A DNA stretch of 64,000 nt from Chloroflexota bacterium (GTDB lineage Bacteria; Chloroflexota; Limnocylindria; Limnocylindrales; CSP1-4), in assembly GCA_016191395.1 (NCBI GenBank), contig JACPOS010000009.1:124001-188000 (forward strand), written 5' to 3'. Below, one piece after another: positions 9,166 to 17,697 of this stretch (positions are counted from its first letter, which is position 1; every line of letters begins with the position of its first letter). The notes beneath the pieces are model-generated. The model made no database searches and was not told the origin of the DNA. It was given only the letters and a program-made list of their open reading frames with translations. Position numbers and translations under genes: made by a program.

Positions 9166-9438
9166 TCAGCTCATCCGGCGTCCCATTCGACCCTTGCCGG
9201 TGGCGAAGTTCGCGATGAAGACCACAAGGATCGCCCCGAGCGTGGCGATGAAGATGCTCTCGATGTTGATGCCGTCAACGCTGCCCATCTTGAACACGTT
9301 GGCCGCGAGCCAGCCGCCGACGAGGCCGCCGACGATGCCCAGGATGACCATCATGATCAGGCCCTCACGCGAGCCCATGATCTGGTTGGCGATGAAGCCG
9401 GCGATGGCGCCGACCACGATCCATGCGATGAAACCCAT
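9166..9438 (-). CDS. GlsB/YeaQ/YmgE-family small membrane protein (copy 1)
   Basis: 90 residues, three hydrophobic segments. Begins MGFIAWIVVGAIAGFIANQI and contains the glycine-rich ILGIVGGLVGGWLA segment of the transglycosylase-associated (GlsB/YeaQ) family, small stress-linked membrane proteins of unknown mechanism. AAGGA lies 10 bases upstream of the ATG. It follows the YggT-family gene on the same strand 43 bp downstream; the same two families recur near 46 and 50 kb. Confidence 0.85.
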   Translation of the reverse strand: MGFIAWIVVGAIAGFIANQIMGSREGLIMMVILGIVGGLVGGWLAANVFKMGSVDGINIESIFIATLGAILVVFIANFATGKGRMGRRMS

Positions 9439-9481
9439 CGGGTCAATGTCCTTTCGCTATCCCTTGCGGGAGGTATGAGGC

Positions 9482-9922
9482 CTAGACTTTCTCGCGGCGG
9501 AAGATCCCGATGGCCCAGATCACGATCAGCTCCAGGATGGTCCAGCCGACGATGGCGACGATCGCCGCGACATCGAACACGGAGCCGCCGGAGCGGAGCG
9601 CATTGGTCCGAAGGATCCCTTCGAACGGCGCGACGAAGATCTGGCTGAGGTTGAGGATCCCGGACACGAGGCCGTTGGCCTCGCGCGCATCGAGCAGCAG
9701 CAGGACGATGCGTGCGCCGATGACGATCTGGATCAGGCCGAAGACCAGGACGACGATTCGCCGTCCGAGCTCCGAGCCGCCGGGGGTCGACGTGGTCGAA
9801 TGGCTCGCCGTCGTGACGGTCTCACGCGAGGCGATGGCCGGAGTAGCGGGGGAGACGGTCTGCGCGACGCCGGGCGTGGGCCCGGTCGTGGTGACGGTTC
9901 GATCGATGTTCTCGACGGTCAT
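9482..9922 (-). CDS. YggT-family membrane protein (copy 1)
   Basis: 146 residues. A Thr/Ser/Pro-rich N-terminal tail of about 50 residues precedes two YggT-type membrane helices with the loop LSQIFVAPFEGILRTNAL between them. It closely resembles the protein at 50510-50941 across the helices (shared RIVLLLL, FVAPF, VGWTILE). YggT proteins are envelope proteins of unclear role, some linked to osmotic stress or division. Co-oriented with the 67-residue membrane protein upstream (40 bp) and GlsB/YeaQ downstream, likely one transcript. Confidence 0.8.
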   Translation of the reverse strand: MTVENIDRTVTTTGPTPGVAQTVSPATPAIASRETVTTASHSTTSTPGGSELGRRIVVLVFGLIQIVIGARIVLLLLDAREANGLVSGILNLSQIFVAPFEGILRTNALRSGGSVFDVAAIVAIVGWTILELIVIWAIGIFRREKV

Positions 9923-9962
9923 GGTTGCTCCAATTCGCGATGGATGGTTGATGTGGTGGGCC

Positions 9963-10166
9963 TCAGCCCACGAACGTCGCCTGGGCGGCGACCAGTGCGG
10001 GGAGGAGGACGAGGATCGCCAGCGTGGCGAGGACGAGGAGAACGGTCGTGCGCAACGCGACGACCATCGGGCTCCGCTGCGCGCTCGGCCGAGTCTCGGC
10101 CGGTTTGGCGGCGTTGGCGTCCTCGAGCATGGCTTCCCATGCGGTGGTGGTCTGATCCACGGTCAT
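9963..10166 (-). CDS. Small membrane protein of unknown function
   Basis: 67 residues: a soluble N-terminus (MTVDQTTTAWEAMLEDANAA), then a single strong membrane helix (TTVLLVLATLAILVLLPALV) near the C-terminus. GGGAG lies six bases before the ATG at 10166, which fixes the start inside a longer open frame. First gene of a small-membrane-protein operon with the YggT and GlsB/YeaQ genes, divergent from an XRE regulator that could control it. Confidence 0.65.
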   Translation of the reverse strand: MTVDQTTTAWEAMLEDANAAKPAETRPSAQRSPMVVALRTTVLLVLATLAILVLLPALVAAQATFVG

Positions 10167-10278
10167 GCGTTCTCCCGATTGCCTAATCAGGCATCCGGGG
10201 AAGCGGGGGCCTGTGGACCTCCGCCGGCTTGCGCTCCGGCCACTGCTGTCACTTGCAGTAGAGCACACGTCCGTGCTA

Positions 10279-10310
10279 TTGTCAACTGTAGTCTTATATA
10301 TCAACTGTAG
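10279..10310. promoter_or_regulatory. Direct repeats in the XRE/membrane-protein divergent promoter region
   Basis: TCAACTGTAG occurs at 10282-10291 and again at 10301-10310, exactly 19 bp apart, with the AT-rich TCTTATATA between. TTGTCA at 10279 could be a -35 element. In a ~70% GC genome this AT-rich repeat block 14 bases before the XRE start is a good candidate for an autoregulatory operator. Confidence 0.5.
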
Positions 10311-10323
10311 GAATGAGGACGAC

Positions 10324-10704
10324 ATGGCACCAGCGATCGGGCGACTGCTGAAGCGGACCCGCCAGGTGCGCGCGCTCTCCGCGACGGAGGTCGCGCGCGC
10401 CGCCGGGATCTCCGCTGCCTACCTCAGCAAGCTGGAGCACGACGCGGTCAAGAAGCCGTCGCCGCCGGTCCTGCACCAGCTCAGCGAGGCGCTTGACGTT
10501 CCCTATGCAGAGCTCATGCGGCTCAGCGGCTACCCGGTGCCGGGCGAGGTCGCCGCCAAGCCTGCGGACACGATCGGGGCGGCACTGTTCGCGGACATCA
10601 CCGAGGACGAGCGAGATGAGTTGCTGGAATACCTCGCCTGGTATCGCACCCGGAACCGCTCGCCGCGAGCCTCGAAGATGCGCGTCGCACCGAGCCCTGC
10701 CTGA
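10324..10704 (+). CDS. XRE-family transcriptional regulator
   Basis: 126 residues. An N-terminal Cro/C1 HTH covers about residues 5-65: LLKRTRQVRALSATEVARAA, then GISAAYLSKLEHDAVKKPSP, then LHQLSEALDVPYAELMRLSG. The C-terminal ~45 residues are an acidic helix (ITEDERDELLEYLAWYRTR) that probably dimerises. GAGGA five bases before the ATG sets the start. It likely represses itself and the divergent small-membrane-protein genes through the repeats just upstream; that is inference from position. Confidence 0.85.
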   Translation: MAPAIGRLLKRTRQVRALSATEVARAAGISAAYLSKLEHDAVKKPSPPVLHQLSEALDVPYAELMRLSGYPVPGEVAAKPADTIGAALFADITEDERDELLEYLAWYRTRNRSPRASKMRVAPSPA

Positions 10705-10768
10705 GCGATGGGCGTGGGCGCAGAGCCGGGCAGTACTGACCGCTCCCATGGGCACCAAACCGTACCGG

Positions 10769-10798
10769 TTGCGCATTCAACCATCGGCCCCGTAGACT
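10769..10798 (+). promoter_or_regulatory. Promoter of the ilv leader
   Basis: TTGCGC (10769-10774), an 18-base spacer, then TAGACT (10793-10798). The ATG of the leader reading frame is ten bases further on, so the transcript would begin only a few bases before the start codon. Confidence 0.55.
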
Positions 10799-10808
10799 GC
10801 GCGCACCA

Positions 10809-11015
10809 ATGAGCTTCTCGAACCAGCCCGATCGCCGCCCCGTGGCCGTCGCCGTGACGTCCGACGGTCGCCGTGTGCAGCTGCCCGTCGAGAACGCCGA
10901 GGTACCCGTCCTCTCCCTTATCCGCTCGATCCTGGTCGGGATCGAGGAGCTCGTCCTCCTCATTACCGGCGCTCGGCGGGAGCACGGAGGGACGCGGAGG
11001 AACGATCGCAGCTAG
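10809..11015 (+). CDS. Leader reading frame rich in Leu/Ile/Val, upstream of ilvB
   Basis: 68 residues. Residues 32-52 (VPVLSLIRSILVGIEELVLL plus I) contain about fourteen branched-chain residues in twenty-one. The frame lies between its own promoter and a hairpin terminator in front of ilvB, so the natural reading is an attenuation leader peptide whose translation senses charged Leu/Val/Ile tRNAs. It is longer than most leader peptides, so it might also be a small protein with one membrane-like segment. No ribosome-binding site; the ATG follows a -10 box by ten bases. Confidence 0.55.
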   Translation: MSFSNQPDRRPVAVAVTSDGRRVQLPVENAEVPVLSLIRSILVGIEELVLLITGARREHGGTRRNDRS

Positions 11016-11067
11016 CGATCACCACCACCGACAACCAACCGGACCCCCGCCGAGAGGCGGGGGTTTT
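10895..11067 (+). promoter_or_regulatory. Putative transcription attenuator for ilvB-ilvN-ilvC
   Basis: Three mutually pairing elements are visible. Segment 1, CGCCGAG (10895-10901), can pair with segment 2, CTCGGCGGG (10972-10980). Segment 2 also pairs perfectly over 9 bp with segment 3, CCCGCCGAG (11046-11054), which is the 5' arm and loop of the terminator. A ribosome paused on the Leu/Val/Ile codons just after segment 1 would cover it, free segment 2 to pair with segment 3, and prevent the terminator. This is the logic of classical amino-acid attenuation; the pairing is seen in the sequence, the function is inferred. Confidence 0.6.
11044..11067 (+). terminator. Intrinsic terminator (attenuator) before ilvB
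   Basis: A perfect 8-bp GC stem CCCCCGCC/GGCGGGGG with a GAGA loop followed directly by TTTT. It lies about 90 bases before the ilvB start, so it can only make sense as a conditional terminator. Confidence 0.8.
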
Positions 11068-11155
11068 GATTTCTCAGCGTGGAGGCCGACGTGACCGAAC
11101 CGATGGGCGAACGATCGTGACCCTGACCAAGGGCGACCGCGCCCGCCGGAGCCAC

Positions 11156-12982
11156 ATGCCGGCCGAGGGCACCGAGCACGCGGCCGCGGTGGAGCGGGCC
11201 CAGCGCGAGATGCTCCACGAAGGTTCGGCGAGCTCGTCCGTGCCGGCTGGTGAGCGCGCGGCGCGCCCTCGCATCGGCGCCGATGTCCTCTGCGAGGCGC
11301 TGCTGCGCCAGGGCGTCGAGGTCATGTTCAGCTACCCCGGCGGCGTGATCCTGCCGCTGTACGACATCCTGGGTGACTACCCGCAGCTCCGGCATGTCCT
11401 CGTGCGCCACGAGCAGGGCGGCGCGCACGCCGCGGACGGCTATGCCCGTGCGACGGGCAAGGTGGGCGTGTGCGTGGGGACCTCCGGCCCTGGCGCGACG
11501 AACCTCGTCACCGGCATCGGCACGGCGATGCTGGACTCCATCCCGATGGTCGCGATCACCGGCAACGTGCCCTCCGCCCTGATCGGCAAGGACGCGTTCC
11601 AGGAGATCGACATCAACGGCATCACGCTGCCGATGACCAAGCACAACTACCTCGTCCGCGACGCGAACGAGCTGCCGCGCGTGATCGCGGAGGCGTTCCA
11701 CATCGCCCGCAGCGGTCGGCCCGGGCCCGTCCACGTGGACATCACCAAGGACGCGCTCCAGCAGGAGACCGCGGCCACCCATCCGTCGGACGAGGAGGTC
11801 GTGGCCGGGCTGCCCGGCTTCCGCCCCACGATGGACGGCAACTACAAGCAGCTCAAGGTCGCGGCAGCGGAGCTGGCCGCCGCCGAGCGGCCGGTGATCC
11901 TCGCCGGCCACGGGATCCTCCACGCCGGTGCCGAGGCGGAGCTCCAGGCGTTCGCCGAGCGCATCAACGCGCCCATCGCGTGGACCCTGCTGGGCATCGG
12001 CGCGATCGACGAGCGGCATCCGCTCGCCTACGGCTTCATGGGCATGCACGGCTGGAAGCACGTCAACCGGGCGATCCAGTCGGCGGACCTGCTGTTCGCG
12101 GTCGGGATGCGCTTCGACGACCGGGTCACGGGCAACGTCCGCACGTACGCGCCGTACGCGCGGATCATCCACGTGGACATCGACCCGGCGGAGATCGGCA
12201 AGAACGTTGCCGTCGAGGTGCCGATCGTGGGCGACGCGAAGCGCGTGCTCGCGACGCTCACGCCGATGGTGGAGGCGGTGCCGGCGGAGCGGCGCGCCCC
12301 GTACCTGGAGCAGCTCGCCGAGTGGAAGCGCGAATCGGAAGGGAGCTCCTGGCACGGCTCCGGCGCGTGGCGGGACGGCATGCTGTCGGCGGACTACGTC
12401 GTCGAGCGGATCGGCGAGCTGACCGATCACGAGGGCATCTACGTCGGCGACGTGGGCCAGAACCAGATGTGGCTCGCTCGCTACGCGGGCTTCCGCCACC
12501 CGAACACGCACCTCTCCTCCGGGGGGCTCGGGACGATGGGCTACGCCGTCCCGGCCGCGATGGGCGCCGCGCTCGGCGTCCCGGAGCGCGAGGTCTGGGC
12601 GATCGTCGGCGACGGCGGCTTCCAGATGACCTCGCAGGAGCTGATGACCCTCGTCCAGGACGAGATCCCGGTGAAGATCGCCCTCTTCGACAACAAGAAG
12701 CTCGGGATGATCCGGCAGTGGCAGGAGATCATCTACGCGGGCAACTTCCACTCCGCCCACCTCATGGGCCCGGACTACCTGAAGCTGGCGGAGGCCTACG
12801 GCATCCCGTCGATCAAGGCATCGACGCCGGCCGACGTCGACGAGGCGATCCGGTTCGCGCAGGCCGTGGATGGCCCGGCGCTGGTCTGGTTCGAGATCAC
12901 CGGCGAGCAGAACGTCTTCCCGATGATGCCGGCCGGCAAGGGCCTGTCCGACCTCATCGAGGAGTGGGGGACGCCCGAATGA
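11156..12982 (+). CDS. ilvB: Acetolactate (acetohydroxyacid) synthase large subunit
   Basis: 608 residues. A TPP enzyme with the PYR-domain start [20 protein letters not shown] and FSYPGG, the catalytic glutamate in [15 protein letters not shown], an FAD-binding middle domain, and the TPP motif beginning GDGGFQM and closing at LFDNKKLG. It makes acetolactate from two pyruvates and acetohydroxybutyrate from pyruvate and 2-oxobutyrate, with IlvN as regulatory partner. Start chosen at the ATG at 11156, five bases after GGAG; in-frame GTG at 11117 or TTG at 11066 would extend it, the latter into the terminator. The first ~40 residues are a non-conserved extension. The stop overlaps the ilvN start (ATGA). 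Confidence 0.95.
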   Translation: MPAEGTEHAAAVERAQREMLHEGSASSSVPAGERAARPRIGADVLCEALLRQGVEVMFSYPGGVILPLYDILGDYPQLRHVLVRHEQGGAHAADGYARATGKVGVCVGTSGPGATNLVTGIGTAMLDSIPMVAITGNVPSALIGKDAFQEIDINGITLPMTKHNYLVRDANELPRVIAEAFHIARSGRPGPVHVDITKDALQQETAATHPSDEEVVAGLPGFRPTMDGNYKQLKVAAAELAAAERPVILAGHGILHAGAEAELQAFAERINAPIAWTLLGIGAIDERHPLAYGFMGMHGWKHVNRAIQSADLLFAVGMRFDDRVTGNVRTYAPYARIIHVDIDPAEIGKNVAVEVPIVGDAKRVLATLTPMVEAVPAERRAPYLEQLAEWKRESEGSSWHGSGAWRDGMLSADYVVERIGELTDHEGIYVGDVGQNQMWLARYAGFRHPNTHLSSGGLGTMGYAVPAAMGAALGVPEREVWAIVGDGGFQMTSQELMTLVQDEIPVKIALFDNKKLGMIRQWQEIIYAGNFHSAHLMGPDYLKLAEAYGIPSIKASTPADVDEAIRFAQAVDGPALVWFEITGEQNVFPMMPAGKGLSDLIEEWGTPE

Positions 12983-13560
12983 GCGCCGAGGGCAACGCGG
13001 CCCGGCCCGCGCACACGGCCCCGCCGCCGCGGTCGCTGCCCGGCGGCGGCGAGCGGCGCTTGCACCGGCTCGTGGCGATCGTCGCCGACCGGCCCGGTGT
13101 CCTGAACCGCGTGTCCAGCCTGATGCGCGCTCGGAACTTCAACATCGACTCGCTCGCGGTCAGCCGCACCGATCGCGAGGGCTTCTCGCGGATGACGATC
13201 AGCCTCCACGGCGACGACATCGCGGTGGAGCAGGCCGCCAAGCAGCTGTACCGGCTCATCGACGTGCTCAAGGTCCAGGACGTCACCGCCGAGCCGACGG
13301 TGGAGCACGAGCTCGCGCTGATCAAGCTTCGGGTCACCGAGGCCAATCGCGGCGAAATCCTGAAGGTCATCGAGCTGGCGCGCGGACGCGTGCTGGACGT
13401 CGCGCCCGACGCGGTCATCGCCGAGGTGAGCGGCAGCGAGGCCGAGGTCGACGCGTTCGTCGCCGTCGTCCGCGGGTTCGGCATCAAGGAGCTGGTTCGA
13501 ACGGGAGCCGTCGTCATGGCGCGCGGCGCCGGATCCATCGAGGAGGCAGTCAAGAAGTGA
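12979..13560 (+). CDS. ilvN: Acetolactate synthase small (regulatory) subunit
   Basis: 193 residues. After a ~28-residue low-complexity N-terminus comes an ACT domain ([33 protein letters not shown]) and then the C-terminal small-subunit domain ([37 protein letters not shown]). It carries valine-type feedback inhibition of IlvB. Overlaps ilvB by four bases and ilvC by four bases (GTGA), indicating coupled translation and fixed stoichiometry. Confidence 0.95.
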   Translation: MSAEGNAARPAHTAPPPRSLPGGGERRLHRLVAIVADRPGVLNRVSSLMRARNFNIDSLAVSRTDREGFSRMTISLHGDDIAVEQAAKQLYRLIDVLKVQDVTAEPTVEHELALIKLRVTEANRGEILKVIELARGRVLDVAPDAVIAEVSGSEAEVDAFVAVVRGFGIKELVRTGAVVMARGAGSIEEAVKK

Positions 13561-14627
13561 CAGCGCGCATGTACTACGACAACGACGTCGACGCGACGGC
13601 CCTTGCGGGCCAGACGGTCGCGATCATCGGCTACGGCAGCCAGGGGCACGCGCACGCCCTCAACCTGCGCGACTCCGGGGTGAACGTGATCGTGGGCCTG
13701 GCGGAGGCCTCCAAGAGCCGGCCGCTCGCGGCAGAGGCGGGGCTCCGGGTCGCGAACGTGGCCGATGCGGTTCGCGAGGCGGATGTCGTGATGATCCTCG
13801 TGCCGGACACGGCGCAGAAGGCCGTCTACGACACGGAGATCGAGCCGAACCTGAAGCCCGGCGCGCTCCTGATGTTCGCCCACGGCTTCAACATCCGGTT
13901 CGGGCGGATCAAGCCCGGCGCGGGCATCGACGTCGGGATGGTCGCGCCCAAGGGCCCCGGCCATCTCCTGCGCAGCGTGTACAGCGCCGGTGGCGGCGTG
14001 CCTGCGCTCTTCGCCGTGGAGCAGGACGCGAGCGGGACCGCCCGCGCGCGGACGCTCGCCTACGCGCGGGCGATCGGCGCGACGCGCGCGGGCGTGCTCG
14101 AGACCACGTTCAAGGAAGAGACCGAGACGGACCTGTTCGGCGAGCAGGCGCTGCTCTGCGGCGGCGTGTCGGCGCTCATCAAGGCCGCGTTCGAGACGCT
14201 CGTCGAGGCCGGCTACCAGCCGGAGCTCGCGTACTTCGAGACGATGCACGAGCTGAAGCTGATCGTGGACCTCATGTACCGCGGCGGCCTCAACTTCATG
14301 CGCTTCAGCGTCAGCGACACGGCCGAGTACGGCGACTACGTGTCCGGCCCGCGCGTCGCGGAGGGCGTGAAGGCGACGATGAAGGACGTCCTGGGCGACA
14401 TCCAGAGCGGCGCGTTCGCCAATCGCTGGATCGCCGTCCAGGAGGCGGGCGGGGCAGAGTTCCGCGAGCTTCGCCAGCGCGACCGCGATCACCAGATCGA
14501 GAAGGTCGGCGCGGAGCTGCGGGCCCAGATGCCGTTCCTCAACCCGGTCGTGGTCCACGCCGGCGAGGCGCAGGCCACGGCCACCTCCGCCGCCAAGCCC
14601 GCGGCACCGAGCGGAACCGCGAGCTGA
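13557..14627 (+). CDS. ilvC: Ketol-acid reductoisomerase
   Basis: 356 residues, class I size. The Rossmann motif [19 protein letters not shown] (about residues 22-40) binds NADP(H), and the knotted C-terminal domain has the metal-binding segments [14 protein letters not shown] and [19 protein letters not shown] with [11 protein letters not shown]. It converts acetolactate or acetohydroxybutyrate to the dihydroxy acids. The GTG start overlaps the ilvN stop; the ATG at 13569 is an alternative. The last ~25 residues are an Ala-rich tail absent from short homologues. Its stop shares one base with the leuA start. Confidence 0.96.
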   Translation: MTARMYYDNDVDATALAGQTVAIIGYGSQGHAHALNLRDSGVNVIVGLAEASKSRPLAAEAGLRVANVADAVREADVVMILVPDTAQKAVYDTEIEPNLKPGALLMFAHGFNIRFGRIKPGAGIDVGMVAPKGPGHLLRSVYSAGGGVPALFAVEQDASGTARARTLAYARAIGATRAGVLETTFKEETETDLFGEQALLCGGVSALIKAAFETLVEAGYQPELAYFETMHELKLIVDLMYRGGLNFMRFSVSDTAEYGDYVSGPRVAEGVKATMKDVLGDIQSGAFANRWIAVQEAGGAEFRELRQRDRDHQIEKVGAELRAQMPFLNPVVVHAGEAQATATSAAKPAAPSGTAS

Positions 14628-16291
14628 TGGCTCGCGCCGCGCGCTCCCGCCCCTCCGGCCCGCTCGCCCCCACCGATCGCGTCCGCGTCTTCGACACGAC
14701 GCTGCGCGACGGGGAGCAGGCACCCGGTGCCGGGCTGACCGCGGCCGAGAAGCTGGAGGTCGCCCGCCAGCTCGCGCGGCTCAAGGTCGACGTCATCGAG
14801 GCTGGCTTTCCAGCCGCATCGAACGGCGACTTCGAGGCGGTCCAGCGGATCGCGCGCGAGACGAAAGGTGGGATTGCCGTGGCGGCGCTCGCGCGCTGCC
14901 GGGACGGCGATCCGCAGCGGGCGATCGAGGCGATCCGGGTCGCCGAGCGCCCGCACCTCCACGTGTTCATCGCGACGAGCGACATCCACCTGAAGCACAA
15001 GCTCCGGATCGACCGCGAGACCGCACTTGCCGAGGCGGTGAAGTGGGTCGCGTTCGGCCGCGAGCAGCTGGGCCGCGACGTCGAGATCGAGTTCAGCGCG
15101 GAGGACGCCTCGCGCACGGACCCCGAGTTCCTGCTCAAGGTCTACGAGGCCGTCGTGGCGGCGGGCGCGTCCACGATCAACATCCCGGACACGGTTGGCT
15201 ACGCGATCCCGTCGGAGTTCGCGGCGCTCGTCGGCCGGACCGTGGACCTGCTCGGGAGCCAGGCGACGATCTCCGTCCACTGCCACAACGACCTGGGCCT
15301 CGCCACCGCGAACACGCTCGCAGCGGTACAGGCGGGCGCGCGCCAGGTGGAGGTCACGATCAACGGCCTGGGCGAGCGCGCCGGCAACGCGTCGCTGGAG
15401 GAGGTCGTGATGGCCCTCCGGACGCGCCCGACGCAGTTCACGTCCGGCGCCTCCGGCGCGGGCGGGCCTGCCCTCACTCATGGCGTCCAGACGGAGCACC
15501 TGACCGCCGCGTCGCGGCTCGTCAGCTACCTCACGGGCTTCGCGATCCAGCCGAACAAGGCGGTCGTCGGCGGGAATGCCTTCGCGCACGAATCGGGCAT
15601 CCACCAGGACGGCGTGATCAAGAATCCGCTGACCTACGAGATCATGACCCCCCAGTCGGTGGGCCTGTCCGGCAACTCGATCACGATCGGCAAGCTCTCC
15701 GGTCGCAAGGGCCTTGCGAATCGGCTGGTCTCCCTGGGCTACGACCTGGAGGGCGAGGCGCTCGACTCCATCTACCGCCAGGCGATGGCCCTCGCGGACG
15801 AGAAGAAGGACGTCACCGACGACGACCTCATCGCGCTGGTCGAGCAGCGCGTCGCCGAGGTGCCGCAGGCCGTCCGCCTCGAGGGCTGGAACGTGACCTC
15901 GTCGCACGGCGGCAAGGCAACCGGCATGGTCGCGCTCTCGGTCGGCGACGAGGATCACGCGAAGGCCGCGATCGGCAACGGGCCGGTGGACGCGCTCTTC
16001 GAGGCCGTGGATGCGGCGCTCCAGCCGGTGTTCGGCTGGCATCCCGTGCTGGAGGCGTACGAGATCAAGGCGGTGTCCGGCGGCGAGGACGCCCAGGGCC
16101 GCGTGCTCGTGCGTTGCCGGCGCTCCAGCGACGAGGGCCCCGGCGCGCTCGTGGTCTCCGGCCACGGGTTGAGCACGAACATCATCGAGGCGTCCATCGA
16201 GGCGTACCTCGTCGCGGTCAACAAGCTGCACGGCGCCAGCGGGGCGTCGTCGTCGGCGTTCGTCGGCGCGCGGACCACCGAGCTGCCCTGA
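14627..16291 (+). CDS. leuA: 2-isopropylmalate synthase
   Basis: 554 residues. The N-terminal TIM barrel has [20 protein letters not shown] (catalytic Arg-Asp), the metal-binding [20 protein letters not shown], and [19 protein letters not shown]. The linker contains [14 protein letters not shown]. The C-terminal ~120 residues are the LeuA allosteric domain, with the signatures [16 protein letters not shown] and [15 protein letters not shown]. It condenses acetyl-CoA with 2-oxoisovalerate, the first committed step of leucine synthesis, and would be leucine-inhibited. The ATG shares one base with the ilvC stop. Confidence 0.95.
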   Translation: MARAARSRPSGPLAPTDRVRVFDTTLRDGEQAPGAGLTAAEKLEVARQLARLKVDVIEAGFPAASNGDFEAVQRIARETKGGIAVAALARCRDGDPQRAIEAIRVAERPHLHVFIATSDIHLKHKLRIDRETALAEAVKWVAFGREQLGRDVEIEFSAEDASRTDPEFLLKVYEAVVAAGASTINIPDTVGYAIPSEFAALVGRTVDLLGSQATISVHCHNDLGLATANTLAAVQAGARQVEVTINGLGERAGNASLEEVVMALRTRPTQFTSGASGAGGPALTHGVQTEHLTAASRLVSYLTGFAIQPNKAVVGGNAFAHESGIHQDGVIKNPLTYEIMTPQSVGLSGNSITIGKLSGRKGLANRLVSLGYDLEGEALDSIYRQAMALADEKKDVTDDDLIALVEQRVAEVPQAVRLEGWNVTSSHGGKATGMVALSVGDEDHAKAAIGNGPVDALFEAVDAALQPVFGWHPVLEAYEIKAVSGGEDAQGRVLVRCRRSSDEGPGALVVSGHGLSTNIIEASIEAYLVAVNKLHGASGASSSAFVGARTTELP

Positions 16292-16295
16292 CATC

Positions 16296-17462
16296 GTGAC
16301 GACGTATCGACTCGCGTCCATCGGGGGCGATGGGGTTGGCCCCGAGGTCACCGCGGCCGCGCGCACCGTGCTCGACGCGGTCGCGCGGCGTGACGGCTTC
16401 GGGGTCGAGTGGCTGGACGTCGTCGCCGGCGGCGCGGCGATCGACGCGTATGGCACGGCGTTCCGGCCGGAGGACCTCGACGCGGTCGCCGCGTGCGACG
16501 CGATCCTGCTCGGCGCCGTCGGCGGCCCGCGCTGGGACGATCCCGCCGCGCGCGTCCGGCCGGAGCAGGCACTGTTCGCGCTTCGCGGCGGCCTTGAGCT
16601 ATTCGCCAACCTCCGCCCCGTCACGATTCTGCCCGCGCTCGTGCCGTCGTCGCCGGTCCGGCCGGAGGTCCTCGAGGGCGTGGACCTCCTCATCGTTCGC
16701 GAGCTCACGTCCGGGCTGTACTTCGGGCGGCCATCCGAGCAGCGCGAGACGCCGGAGGGTCGCGTCGGCATCGACACGCTCTGGTACACGGAGGGCGAGA
16801 TCCGCCGGGTCGTCCGGCTCGCCTTCGAGCTGGCGCGGGGCCGGCGGCGCCGCCTGACGAGCGTGGACAAGGCCAACGTCCTTGCCACATCACGCCTGTG
16901 GCGCACGGTCGTCGACGAGCTTCGCGGCGAGTACGCGGATGTGGAGGTCAATCACCAGCTCGTCGATTCGTGCGCGATGCTGCTCGTCCGCCGTCCCGCG
17001 TCCTTCGACGTCCTCGTGACCGAGAACCTGTTCGGCGACATCCTCTCGGACGAGGCCGCGGTCCTTGCCGGCAGCCTGGGCATGCTGCCCTCGGCCTCGC
17101 TCGGGGAGCGGCGAACCGCGCACGGCCGCTTCGGCCTGTACGAGCCCATCCACGGCTCCGCCCCGGACATCGCCGGTCATGACCTGGCGAATCCCGCCGG
17201 CACCATCCTGTCCGCGGCCATGCTCCTCCGCTGGTCGCTCGGGCTCGAGGCGGCCGCAGCCGGCGTCGAGGCGGCCGTCGGCGCCGCGATCGCGGATGGC
17301 TATCGGACCGCAGACCTCGTTCCACCCGATGGCGACCGCGCTGGCCTCCACGTGGTCGGGACGCGCGAGATGACCGCGGCGATCGTGGAGCGGCTCGACG
17401 CGCACCGGGACGCGCGCCTCGACGCGCGTCCCGGCCCGCGCGTAGGTTCGGGAGCCGCCTGA
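16296..17462 (+). CDS. leuB: 3-isopropylmalate dehydrogenase
   Basis: 388 residues. The beta-decarboxylating dehydrogenase signatures are present: IGGDGVGPEVTAAA near the start, FANLRPVTILPAL, the catalytic DKANVLATSRLWR, and the metal/NAD region NLFGDILSDEAAVLAGSLGM followed by YEPIHGSAPDIAGHDLANPA. It oxidises 3-isopropylmalate, and in the citramalate route 3-methylmalate to 2-oxobutyrate. GTG start four bases after the leuA stop. The last ~30 residues are an Asp/Arg/Ala-rich non-conserved tail. Confidence 0.95.
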   Translation: MTTYRLASIGGDGVGPEVTAAARTVLDAVARRDGFGVEWLDVVAGGAAIDAYGTAFRPEDLDAVAACDAILLGAVGGPRWDDPAARVRPEQALFALRGGLELFANLRPVTILPALVPSSPVRPEVLEGVDLLIVRELTSGLYFGRPSEQRETPEGRVGIDTLWYTEGEIRRVVRLAFELARGRRRRLTSVDKANVLATSRLWRTVVDELRGEYADVEVNHQLVDSCAMLLVRRPASFDVLVTENLFGDILSDEAAVLAGSLGMLPSASLGERRTAHGRFGLYEPIHGSAPDIAGHDLANPAGTILSAAMLLRWSLGLEAAAAGVEAAVGAAIADGYRTADLVPPDGDRAGLHVVGTREMTAAIVERLDAHRDARLDARPGPRVGSGAA

Positions 17463-17697
17463 TGGTCGTGGGTCCGTTCGGGCATTCCGCCACCGTGGAA
17501 GGACCACCAGTCCGCGATTCGGTGCGCGCCTGCTTGAACATGGACTCGTGGTCCCGTTTCCGACGCGAAACCGAGGGTCATGACCCCGGATCGAGTCGCG
17601 AACAGGCTCGGCAGTCCATTTCGGGACATGTCGACGCGAATTCGAGGACTCGCAGTCCACTCGCGCGGCCGGCCCGCCCATCCCAGGGAGCGGCATC
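17463..17697 (+). promoter_or_regulatory. cimA upstream region with repeated palindromic motifs
   Basis: A 235-bp gap, unusually wide for this cluster. It holds two related palindromes, GGACTCGTGGTCC (17543-17555) and GGACTCGCAGTCC (17647-17659), and two copies of GACGCGAA-N3-GAGG (17563-17577 and 17634-17648). No U-tract terminator or T-box sequence is recognised. The region probably contains a separate promoter or leader control for cimA; AGGGAG seven bases before the GTG is the cimA ribosome-binding site. Confidence 0.4.

Noticed and set aside
17463..17697. T-box leader for cimA
   Set aside because: No T-box sequence, specifier loop or terminator U-tract could be found.
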